Source: an uncultured Senegalimassilia sp. (GTDB lineage Bacteria > Actinomycetota > Coriobacteriia > Coriobacteriales > Eggerthellaceae). Taken from it: DNA of 5,622 bases. Within the stretch, counting starts at the first letter, position 1, and the number at the start of each line of letters is the position of its first letter. The DNA lies in the NCBI RefSeq assembly GCF_934632265.1, contig NZ_CAKTYH010000121.1, forward strand, positions 1 to 5,622, read 5' to 3'. A program made the position numbers and the translations under genes. This document shows, piece after piece, positions 1 through 4,696 of this stretch. The notes below the pieces were generated by a model, which was not told the DNA's origin, ran no database searches, and worked only from the letters and a program-made list of their open reading frames with translations.

Positions 1-77
1 TCCTCGAACGGGCCCTCGGCCAGGTTCTTGATCTGCTCGAGGTAGGCCTCGAACTGCTCCTTGGACAATTTGCTCAT
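1..77 (-). CDS. N-terminal fragment of a minus-strand protein, possibly a family III CoA-transferase
   Basis: Only the first 25 codons and two bases of the next are in the window; the gene runs off the left edge. The ATG at 77-75 is preceded by a near-perfect Shine-Dalgarno sequence (AAGGAGGG, 83-90) at 5-nt spacing, so this is a real start. The visible protein begins MSKLSKEQFEAYLEQ and ends NLAEGPFE. Family III CoA-transferases (CaiB/BaiF type) often begin with a motif like GPLEGIRVLDL, so the final GPFE could be the beginning of that motif after a short N-terminal helix. That reading rests on four residues and is weak. A divergent acyl-CoA dehydrogenase lies across the intergenic region, which agrees with CoA chemistry. 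The coding call is solid; the family call is not. Confidence 0.75.
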   Translation of the reverse strand, partial: MSKLSKEQFEAYLEQIKNLAEGPFE

Positions 78-82
78 GTGAA

Positions 83-90
83 CCCTCCTT
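83..90 (-). promoter_or_regulatory. Ribosome binding site of the left-edge gene
   Basis: AAGGAGGG read on the minus strand, 5 nt before the ATG at 77-75. It overlaps the 8-bp palindrome CCTTAAGG (87-94). Just upstream in the leader is a 10-bp palindrome TAAGCGCTTA (100-109) flanked by AAGGT (91-95) and ACCTT (109-113). The site fixes the start of the partial gene. Confidence 0.8.
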
Positions 91-230
91 AAGGTTACCT
101 AAGCGCTTACCTTGTTGAACTGCGGTTCGTCAGCTTTCGCTTCCTCGCTGCAGTTCAGCTTGTGCCCTCATTGTGCGCCGTGGCATTGTCTGCGTCTAAT
201 TCGTTCAGCTTTGAGAAACCCGGTCGATTC

Positions 231-246
231 ATAACCACTATCTATA
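231..246 (+). promoter_or_regulatory. Operator-like motif, copy 1
   Basis: ATAACCACTATCTATA matches the copy at 2042-2057 (ATAGTCACTATCTATA) in 14 of 16 positions, including an unbroken 11-base run CACTATCTATA. It lies between the divergent left-edge gene and the acyl-CoA dehydrogenase at 638, nearer the former. Its partly palindromic core resembles GATAG-N3-CTATC but the left half is degenerate. The bound regulator is unknown; LysR- or LuxR-type proteins are candidates. Confidence 0.45.
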
Positions 247-394
247 CATACTGGACGAACTGGGTGAACCATATGATTGTTGGAAGGAGAGAATTTGCTC
301 AAGTCGTTGAATCTGGCCCGGAAAATGAGATTAAAATACCCAAAAGCAGGAGAGTGAGCAATTCGAGTATTGCTTGCATCTTGGTTCTACTCCA

Positions 395-416
395 AACCTA
401 TAGATACCGTCTATCA
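395..416 (-). promoter_or_regulatory. Operator-like motif, copy 2
   Basis: On the plus strand the site starts AACCTATAGATA and continues to CTATC. Its first 12 bases are identical to the complement of the copy before the MFS gene (2036-2062), as is the CTATC block at the same spacing. Read on the minus strand the core is GATAGACGGTATC, an inverted repeat with one mismatch (GATAG-N3-GTATC). It lies about 225 bp upstream of the ATG at 638 and about 20 bp upstream of a TTGACA hexamer (436-441), a position compatible with activation. Confidence 0.5.
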
Positions 417-637
417 AGTATCTGGCGATTGCGCCTTGACATGTTTGAAAAGGCAGTTTTGCAAAGCGAAGAGCTGGGTGCGCAATGGCGCATCTTAAGC
501 GCGTTTCGGTGAATTATCCGGACAGAATCCAGCTATTGTGGTATCGGTCATCAGTTTCGTGCTGGGTTTCGGGCTATTTGCTCGGTATCATTGCTTTGTC
601 ATGATTTAGCAGGCGGAACTATTGTTAGGGGGTTGGC

Positions 638-1807
638 ATGGATTTTCGTCTGAGCGAGGCCGATCGCGTGCTTATCGAGCACGTGCGCGCGTTCGGTGAC
701 AAATACTTCAATGCGGACAACGTTGCCCAGTGGCGCTCCGATATGGGGTTGCCGGATGAGGTCGTGCGCGATTTCGTGAACCTTGATTTCAACGGGTTCG
801 GCGTCATCCATCGCCGTGACCATGTGAACTATGACATGCTGGCGCAGGTTCTCGTTCTTGAAGAGCTCTCCCGCATCTCGGGCACCACGCTGCCGTTCCA
901 GAACGATTTTCTGCAATTGCAGATACTTGAGGCGTTCGCCAGCCCTGCGCAAACCGACCCTATCCGCATGGAGTATCAGAATACGGGGCGGTTGGCTTTC
1001 GCGTTCGCGGTTTCCGAGCCCTCCGCAGGCTCCGACACCATGAGCATGAGCACGCGCGTGCGCACCGTTGACGGGGTGTTGACCATGAACGGCGAGAAGC
1101 TGTTCGTGAACAATGGTGAATATGCTCCCGCGTTGCTTGTGGCGGCTATCGACGAAGATGCGCCCAAAGAAGGCGGGCATCCCGCCCTGTCCATGTGGAT
1201 GATCCCGTGCTCCGCTCCGGGCATCTCCGCGGTGCCTGAGGACAAGATCGGTCAGGAAATGCTGCCTTTTGCGCACATCCAATTCGATAATGTTCGGTTG
1301 GATGAGAGCTGGAGGCTTTCCGGTCCGGCTCGTGGATTCCCTCAGCTGCTAGGGTTTTTCGAATATGGCCGCGTTTTCGCATGTGCGACCGCGTTAGGTT
1401 TGGCTCAAGCCGCCATGGATGATGCGGTGAAGTGGGCAGGGGAGCGCAAGGCCTTCGGTAAGAGCGTGTCCGACTTCCAGCAGGTGCAGGAGATGCTCAC
1501 CGATATGGAGGTCAAGCTCGTCAACATGCGGCATTTGGTATATAAGGCTGCATGGGAATTCGACCATGGGTGCCATGAGCGTCTGACTGTTGCCCTTATG
1601 AAGCGCTACGTTCCCCGTGCCGCTACCGAGGTTGCCAGCGACGCGATGCAGATTCTCGGTGGACGTGGATATACCACTCATGAGCGTATCAGCTCGATTT
1701 GGCAGGATTGCCGAGGGTTCCAGATCGCCGAAGGCACCGACCAGATTATGGTATACATCGCCGCTCCGCTCATCATGTCCAAGTACGCTTCGCGTGTGGA
1801 TGGCTAG
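638..1807 (+). CDS. CaiA-like acyl-CoA dehydrogenase/reductase
   Basis: This complete 389-residue protein has the normal length for an FAD-dependent acyl-CoA dehydrogenase, a cytoplasmic flavoenzyme that forms or reduces the alpha-beta double bond of an acyl-CoA. The family signature AVSEPSAGSD is at 124-133, with NGEK at 151-154, the flavin and dimer-region stretch GERKAFGKSVSDFQ at 269-280 region, and QILGGRGY at 338-345. E365 in AEGTDQI occupies the usual catalytic-base position of short- and medium-chain enzymes. The tail THERISSIWQDCR (347-359) departs from the usual EYPxERxxRD signature and resembles the equivalent part of the crotonobetainyl-CoA reductase CaiA, as does the middle (QEMLTDMEVKLVNM, VYKAAWEFDHG). 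ATG 638 follows AGGGGG (627-632) with 5 nt spacing, a G-rich, non-standard ribosome site. A terminator follows at once, so it is probably transcribed alone from the upstream intergenic region. Family is sure; substrate and direction of reaction are unknown. Confidence 0.93.
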   Translation: MDFRLSEADRVLIEHVRAFGDKYFNADNVAQWRSDMGLPDEVVRDFVNLDFNGFGVIHRRDHVNYDMLAQVLVLEELSRISGTTLPFQNDFLQLQILEAFASPAQTDPIRMEYQNTGRLAFAFAVSEPSAGSDTMSMSTRVRTVDGVLTMNGEKLFVNNGEYAPALLVAAIDEDAPKEGGHPALSMWMIPCSAPGISAVPEDKIGQEMLPFAHIQFDNVRLDESWRLSGPARGFPQLLGFFEYGRVFACATALGLAQAAMDDAVKWAGERKAFGKSVSDFQQVQEMLTDMEVKLVNMRHLVYKAAWEFDHGCHERLTVALMKRYVPRAATEVASDAMQILGGRGYTTHERISSIWQDCRGFQIAEGTDQIMVYIAAPLIMSKYASRVDG

Positions 1808-1827
1808 CGGTATTCGATATCAGGAGT

Positions 1828-1862
1828 ATTAAAAAGGAGCGGCTTTGCCGCTCCTTTTTAAT
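1828..1862. terminator. Rho-independent terminator after the CaiA-like gene
   Basis: AAAAAGGAGCGGC (1831-1843), loop TTT, GCCGCTCCTTTTT (1847-1859): a perfect 13-bp stem that extends to 1828-1862 through flanking A-T pairs, followed by T-rich sequence. It begins about 20 nt after the stop codon at 1805-1807. Symmetry of the A and T tracts means it could work in either direction. Confidence 0.92.
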
Positions 1863-1960
1863 GTGCGATGGGTATGTTCCACGCACGCAACCGTTAACCG
1901 AGCGTTTGCGCACGTTTCCGGACTCTTGTAACAACCAAAGCGAACTTTAAGCAGCCCATT

Positions 1961-2001
1961 CCCATTTCTATGGATTGCAACCCGTAATCTATAGAAATGG
2001 G
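1961..2001. repeat. 41-bp dyad: 16-bp inverted repeat, 9-bp spacer
   Basis: The left arm CCCATTTCTATGGATT (1961-1976) and right arm AATCTATAGAAATGGG (1986-2001) are complementary in 15 of 16 positions; the odd pair (1972 and 1990) would be G-U in plus-strand RNA. The outer 11 bp are perfect. No T-run follows on either strand, so a terminator is unlikely. The arms carry CTATGGAT and ATCTATAG, the same half-site core seen in the other operator-like copies. It is probably a protein-binding site upstream of the MFS promoter, though an RNA hairpin cannot be excluded. Confidence 0.6.
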
Positions 2002-2035
2002 CGAAAAACCTATGCAAGTTACCCGCATGATCGAA

Positions 2036-2062
2036 CAACCGATAGTCACTATCTATAGGTTG
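2036..2062. promoter_or_regulatory. Operator-like motif, copy 3 (upstream of MFS gene)
   Basis: CAACCGATAG (2036-2045) and CTATAGGTTG (2053-2062) form an inverted repeat with 9 of 10 complementary positions and a 7-nt spacer. Nested inside is the perfect palindrome GATAGTCACTATC (2041-2053). It shares AACCTATAGATA and CTATC with copy 2 and CACTATCTATA with copy 1. It ends about 30 bp before a candidate -10 hexamer that lacks a good -35, the arrangement expected of an activator-dependent promoter. Confidence 0.55.
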
Positions 2063-2093
2063 ATGGACAAAACCGAAATACTGACCGTAACCT

Positions 2094-2099
2094 TATATG
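2094..2099 (+). promoter_or_regulatory. Candidate -10 element of the MFS gene
   Basis: TATATG, with TTATAT overlapping one base earlier, is the best TATAAT-like hexamer between the operator-like site and the start codon. No TTGACA-like box lies 16-18 bp upstream (AACCGA or similar there). If used, the mRNA would start near 2106 and have a leader of roughly 140 nt containing the hairpin at 2165-2220. The assignment is tentative. Confidence 0.3.
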
Positions 2100-2164
2100 C
2101 AGATTCAGCGGATTATACTTAGCGAATTTGTTCTTGGATCGGCAACGTTTTATGGAGTTAATCC

Positions 2165-2220
2165 AAGACGCTTCCGCTTTGAGGGAATTCTGGCCCCCTC
2201 GAAGCGGAAGCACTCGTCTT
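2165..2220 (+). promoter_or_regulatory. Long bulged hairpin in the leader of the MFS gene
   Basis: The outer stem AAGACG (2165-2170) pairs with CGTCTT (2215-2220). After a one-sided bulge CACT (2211-2214), the inner stem CTTCCGCTTTGAGGG (2171-2185) pairs with CCCTCGAAGCGGAAG (2196-2210), including one G-U pair. The loop is 10 nt (2186-2195). This gives 21 base pairs in all. The stem ends 10 nt before the Shine-Dalgarno sequence and is followed by a broken T-rich run (TCTTGCTTTTC). It could be an attenuator, an mRNA-stabilising 5' structure or a terminator for readthrough transcripts; the T-run is too poor to decide. Confidence 0.6.
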
Positions 2221-2230
2221 GCTTTTCACT

Positions 2231-2238
2231 AAGGAGGA
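2231..2238 (+). promoter_or_regulatory. Ribosome binding site of the MFS gene
   Basis: AAGGAGGA lies 5 nt before GTG 2244. It is the only strong Shine-Dalgarno sequence in the reading frame's upstream part, and it places the start at GTG rather than at the in-frame ATG at 2097, which has none. Confidence 0.88.
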
Positions 2239-2243
2239 AGAAA

Positions 2244-3497
2244 GTGAGCGAAACCGCTAAGTACACGGATAAGATGAGCGTGCGTCACATTCTCATCGTT
2301 ATCTCGGGCATCATGATCACGTTCGGATGCTCGGCTCTGGTCTTCTCGACCTGGAGCGCATTCCAGGCAGTCGTGCCTGAGCAGTTGGGCGTTGACACGG
2401 CTACGTGGGCGCTCTACATCACCGTTCTGTATCTTGCCGAGGCTTTCTCGGCGCCGTTCATCGGCAAGCTGCTGGCTAAGACCGATATCCGTATCGTGCT
2501 GTCCGCCTCCGCGCTGCTCGTCGGCCTCGGCTTCATCCTGATCTCCATCGTGAAGACCCTTTGGATCTTCTACGTTGCCGGTCTTATGATGGGCCTTGGC
2601 GAAGTCGGTCTGCTGTGGCTGGCCGTTCCTACGCTGTGCAACAAGTGGTTCAACAAGAACTCCGGCACCATCATCGGCGCCTGCATGGCCTTCACCGGCA
2701 TCGGCGGCGCAATCTGGCTGCAGGTCTTCAATGCTCTGAACGCTTCCGGCATGGACATCTGGACCATCTACATGATCTGGGGTATCGCTGCCCTGGTCAC
2801 CTCCCTGCCGTTCACCCTGCTGTGCATCCGCTCCACTCCCGAGGAGTGCGGCTGCCTGCCCTATGGTGCTCCGCAGACCGCTTCCGGCAAGCCTGCCGGT
2901 CTGGATGCCGGTAAGGCCATGAAGTCCGTCGCCTTCTATGCCGTGTTCCTGCTGGCCGGCATCATCAACCTGCTGACCATCGTTGCCCAGCAGTTCCCGA
3001 AGTACACCAAGTCCCTCGACGACGGCACCGGCACCATGCTGGCCGTGGGCGTCACCATGGCAACCGTCATGATGGCCTCCCAGGCTGTCTGCAAGCTCGC
3101 CCTGGGCGTGTGCGCTGACAAGAACTCCAAGGTCAGCTTCCTGGCTGCTTGCGCCACCGGCATCATCGGCGTTCTGCTCGTGTGGTTCGGCACCGGTTCC
3201 ACCATGGTCCTGTACGCTGGCGCCGCCGTCTACGGCTTCTTCTTCGCCAGCTGCGTCGTGCTCGTGCCCATCCTGGTCCGTCAGCTGTTCGGCCAGCGCG
3301 AGTACCCCGAGATCTACTCCCGCGTCTCCATGTTCGTCAACATCGTCGGCGCTATTGGTGCTCCGTTCTGGGCTCTGTTCGGCAAGAACTACCCGATGCT
3401 GTTCACCGTCGCCATCGTGCTTCTGGTCGTCGTCCTGCTGCTCGGCATCTTCTGCTTCAGCAAGATGAAGGGCCTGCAGGAGCAGTGGACCGAGTAA
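2244..3497 (+). CDS. MFS transporter, OxlT-like organic anion carrier family
   Basis: From GTG 2244 the product is 417 residues, a normal MFS length, predicted to sit in the cytoplasmic membrane with 12 helices in two blocks of six. Approximate helices: 15-37, 55-74, 82-104, 106-128, 139-163, 171-195, then 225-250, 265-290, 298-315, 320-345, 358-380, 384-405. Motif-A-like loops are GKLLAKTDIRIVL (74-86) between helices 2 and 3 and GVCADKNSKVSFL (288-300) between 8 and 9. STPEECGCLPYG (197-208) after helix 6 matches the xxPEExGxxPxG element common in OxlT/YhjX-type members. That subfamily moves carboxylic acids, often by exchange or proton symport; substrate here is unknown. The gene has its own promoter region and leader and ends at a terminator shared with the convergent LysR gene. 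Codon use is strongly biased to C-ending codons, suggesting high expression. Confidence 0.92.
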   Translation: MSETAKYTDKMSVRHILIVISGIMITFGCSALVFSTWSAFQAVVPEQLGVDTATWALYITVLYLAEAFSAPFIGKLLAKTDIRIVLSASALLVGLGFILISIVKTLWIFYVAGLMMGLGEVGLLWLAVPTLCNKWFNKNSGTIIGACMAFTGIGGAIWLQVFNALNASGMDIWTIYMIWGIAALVTSLPFTLLCIRSTPEECGCLPYGAPQTASGKPAGLDAGKAMKSVAFYAVFLLAGIINLLTIVAQQFPKYTKSLDDGTGTMLAVGVTMATVMMASQAVCKLALGVCADKNSKVSFLAACATGIIGVLLVWFGTGSTMVLYAGAAVYGFFFASCVVLVPILVRQLFGQREYPEIYSRVSMFVNIVGAIGAPFWALFGKNYPMLFTVAIVLLVVVLLLGIFCFSKMKGLQEQWTE

Positions 3498-3547
3498 TCG
3501 GCATTCGCTGAAATCGTCACAGGCATCGGCAAAACCCGTTGCCTACA

Positions 3548-3579
3548 GAAAAAGCCGCCCCGTGTGGGGCGGCTTTTTC
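3548..3579. terminator. Bidirectional terminator between MFS and LysR genes
   Basis: AAAAAGCCGCCCC (3549-3561), loop GTGT, GGGGCGGCTTTTT (3566-3578): a perfect 13-bp stem, extended by G3548-C3579. A-tract and T-tract on either side let it stop transcripts from both convergent genes. The LysR stop codon (complement of 3578-3580) overlaps the right foot of the stem. Confidence 0.93.
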
Positions 3580-4474
3580 AGCGTTTGGAATCCCATTCGA
3601 AGCTTCGGGTGAACTCGATGAAGTTCTCAACAGCCCGCGTTTTGTAGGACGCAGTTTTAAAGGTCAAGCATACGGTGTGGAAGTCATCGTCGATTTGAGT
3701 CAGCTTCTTGGTGATAAGCTCGCGGAAAGGGGAGAGCCCGATCGTGTTGAGCGCCAACCCCACGGTTCCCGTGGTGCTGTCCACCATCGATCCCAAGGTG
3801 ATCTCGTCGTTGGCGCTTGTGTGATAGGGCGTGATGCCGTGGGTTTTCATGAGCTGGGCCACTTCGGCGCCTATGGGCGTGTTGGGCGGGTAAGTGATCA
3901 CCTCGCGCCCGCGCAGGTCCTCAAGCTTGAGGTTCTTGCTCCATGCCAGCTTGTCGCTGCGATGCACCACGGCAACGAGCTGCTGCGTGAGCACGGGGAT
4001 GAAGGTAAGGGTGGCCTTATCGGGCACGTATGCGGTGAACGCAAGCTCGTAGCGATCGTTCTCCAGGTCTTCGATCAGGGGGAGCGTCAAGCCTTGGAAC
4101 ACGTTTACTTGAGCGCTTCTGCCGTATGCCTCGCGATAGCCTTTGATGAGCGCGGGGAGATAGTCGCTCTGGATGGTGTAGATGGCCCCTATATCGATGC
4201 TTCCGGTAGGGGAGCCTGCATGTTCCTTTGCAAGGGCAATGCCCTTCTCCAGGGCGTTGAGCGCCTCTGTCGCATATTCGTAGAATTCCGCCCCATAGCG
4301 CGTCAGCTTGATGGTTCGGCCCTCTCGCTTGAACAGAGGGATGCCCAGTTCCTTTTCCAGTTGCGAGATCGAATTCGAAAGCGTCGGCTGCGAGATGAAC
4401 AGCTCCTCGGCCGCATGCGTATAGTGCTTGACCTCGGCCAGCTTGCGAAAATAGTATAGCTGTGACAGGTTCAT
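3578..4474 (-). CDS. LysR-type transcriptional regulator
   Basis: The product from ATG 4474 is 298 residues, the usual LysR length. The N-terminal winged helix-turn-helix occupies about residues 1-60, with AAEELFISQPTLSNSISQLE (21-40) as the helix-turn-helix and ELGIPLFKREGRTIKLTRYG (42-61) as the wing. A linker helix follows (62-88), then the periplasmic-binding-protein-like effector domain from about 92 (IDIGAIYTIQSDYLPALI) to the end. The start is set by GGAGG (4480-4484), 5 nt upstream; the ATG 26 codons earlier has no conserved sequence behind it. Such proteins bind a small effector and usually control nearby genes and their own promoter. Here it lies between the MFS gene (convergent) and an acyl-CoA dehydrogenase (same strand, upstream, separated by a terminator). 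It is a candidate for binding the motif copies described in this window, but that is inference. Confidence 0.95.
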   Translation of the reverse strand: MNLSQLYYFRKLAEVKHYTHAAEELFISQPTLSNSISQLEKELGIPLFKREGRTIKLTRYGAEFYEYATEALNALEKGIALAKEHAGSPTGSIDIGAIYTIQSDYLPALIKGYREAYGRSAQVNVFQGLTLPLIEDLENDRYELAFTAYVPDKATLTFIPVLTQQLVAVVHRSDKLAWSKNLKLEDLRGREVITYPPNTPIGAEVAQLMKTHGITPYHTSANDEITLGSMVDSTTGTVGLALNTIGLSPFRELITKKLTQIDDDFHTVCLTFKTASYKTRAVENFIEFTRSFEWDSKR

Positions 4475-4479
4475 AGGCG

Positions 4480-4484
4480 CCTCC
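4480..4484 (-). promoter_or_regulatory. Ribosome binding site of the LysR gene
   Basis: GGAGG on the minus strand, 5 nt before ATG 4474-4472. It fixes the start at the MNLSQLYYF sequence, which is where LysR proteins normally begin. Confidence 0.8.
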
Positions 4485-4507
4485 GGGATGTAGCGCTCGC
4501 GTGTGAG

Positions 4508-4536
4508 CTTATAAAGCAACTGTAATGCATTGCAGG
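4508..4536 (-). promoter_or_regulatory. Candidate LysR promoter with overlapping near-palindrome
   Basis: On the minus strand TATAAG (4513-4508) is the best -10-like hexamer before the LysR start, with only a weak -35 (CTGCAA, 4535-4530, 16-bp spacing). The near-palindrome TGCAATGCATTACA (4534-4521; 6 of 7 complementary pairs) lies between and over these elements, a position suitable for autorepression, which is common in LysR genes. It is unlike the CTATAGATA motif found upstream of the other genes. Tentative. Confidence 0.3.
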
Positions 4537-4588
4537 CGTTCGAGTGCTGCAAATCTCGGTGGGGTGCAGGATTGCTTCATGTGTCAAC

Positions 4589-4620
4589 GCGAAAAGCCGC
4601 CCCGAAGGACGGCTTCTCGC
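4589..4620 (-). terminator. Minus-strand terminator with UUCG loop after the second acyl-CoA dehydrogenase
   Basis: Read on the minus strand, a 14-bp stem closes on a C-UUCG-G tetraloop (loop at 4603-4606) and its 3' arm ends in GGCTTTTCGCG. Two pairs (4600/4609 and 4593/4616) are G-U on the minus strand but would be A-C mismatches on the plus strand. The structure therefore favours minus-strand transcripts, that is, the gene ending at 4697. The tetraloop is a classic stabilising one. Confidence 0.8.
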
Positions 4621-4651
4621 ACAAGCTGAAGGCAAGCGCTTAGGCTTGGAC

Positions 4652-4686
4652 CCTGGAACCGGCCTAAAGGAGTTTCCGGTTCCAGG
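4652..4686. repeat. GC-rich 11-bp inverted repeat after the second acyl-CoA dehydrogenase
   Basis: CCTGGAACCGG (4652-4662) and CCGGTTCCAGG (4676-4686) are perfect complements around a 13-nt loop. It starts 11 bases past the minus-strand stop codon (4697-4699) and lacks a T-run, so it looks more like an mRNA 3'-end stabiliser or pause hairpin than a stand-alone terminator. The true terminator is further on (4589-4620). Confidence 0.65.
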
Positions 4687-4696
4687 AGGGTATGGC

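Larger units (their letters stand above)
91..637. other. Divergent intergenic region, no convincing gene
   Basis: About 550 bases separate two divergent start codons. The stretch from roughly 190 to 440 is visibly richer in A and T than the flanking genes. The only open frame of note (162-512, plus) has no ribosome site, a composition unlike the neighbouring genes and no recognisable motif, so I do not call it. The region contains two copies of the CTATAGATA-type motif (listed separately), an 8-bp inverted repeat TGAACTGC / GCAGTTCA (116-123 and 150-157), an imperfect 9-bp tandem repeat (250-267) and a small hairpin (477-494, loop AATG). A TTGACA hexamer lies at 436-441 but has no good -10 partner. 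It most likely holds the promoters and operators of both flanking genes. Confidence 0.6.
1863..2243. other. Regulatory region and 5' leader of the MFS gene
   Basis: About 380 bases between the terminator and the GTG start of the transporter contain no supported gene. The stretch 1863-1950 shows nothing I can name. From 1955 on it holds a direct hexamer repeat CCCATT-CCCATT (1955-1966), a 41-bp dyad (1961-2001), a second operator-like palindrome (2036-2062), a possible -10 element (2094-2099) and a long hairpin (2165-2220). The open frame upstream of 2244 is not coded like a transporter and overlaps the presumed promoter. Confidence 0.6.

Noticed and set aside
436..441. Perfect TTGACA on the plus strand upstream of the CaiA-like gene
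   Set aside because: No TATAAT-like hexamer at the right distance; kept only as a remark because an activator site lies upstream.
162..512. Plus-strand open frame of 116 codons in the left intergenic region
   Set aside because: It has no ribosome site, no recognisable motif and atypical composition, and it spans two operator-like sites.
599..1282. Minus-strand open frame of 227 codons
   Set aside because: It is an antisense shadow of the CaiA-like gene, which has full family signatures; the protein is rich in His and Arg as such shadows are.
1829..2038. Minus-strand open frame of 69 codons
   Set aside because: It runs through a terminator and the 41-bp dyad, with no ribosome site or motif.
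2097..2243. N-terminal extension of the MFS protein from ATG 2097
   Set aside because: The extra 49 residues are not MFS-like, have no ribosome site and cover the presumed -10 element and leader hairpin; GTG 2244 has a strong site.
3539..4459. Plus-strand open frame of 306 codons
   Set aside because: It is antisense to the LysR gene, starts within a terminator region and has no ribosome site or domain.
4475..4552. 26-residue extension of the LysR protein from ATG 4552
   Set aside because: LysR proteins start right before the helix-turn-helix; the later ATG has GGAGG at good spacing.
4582..4587. Perfect TTGACA on the minus strand upstream of LysR
   Set aside because: The bases 16-18 nt downstream are GC-rich (CCACCG) and not a -10; not called as a promoter.
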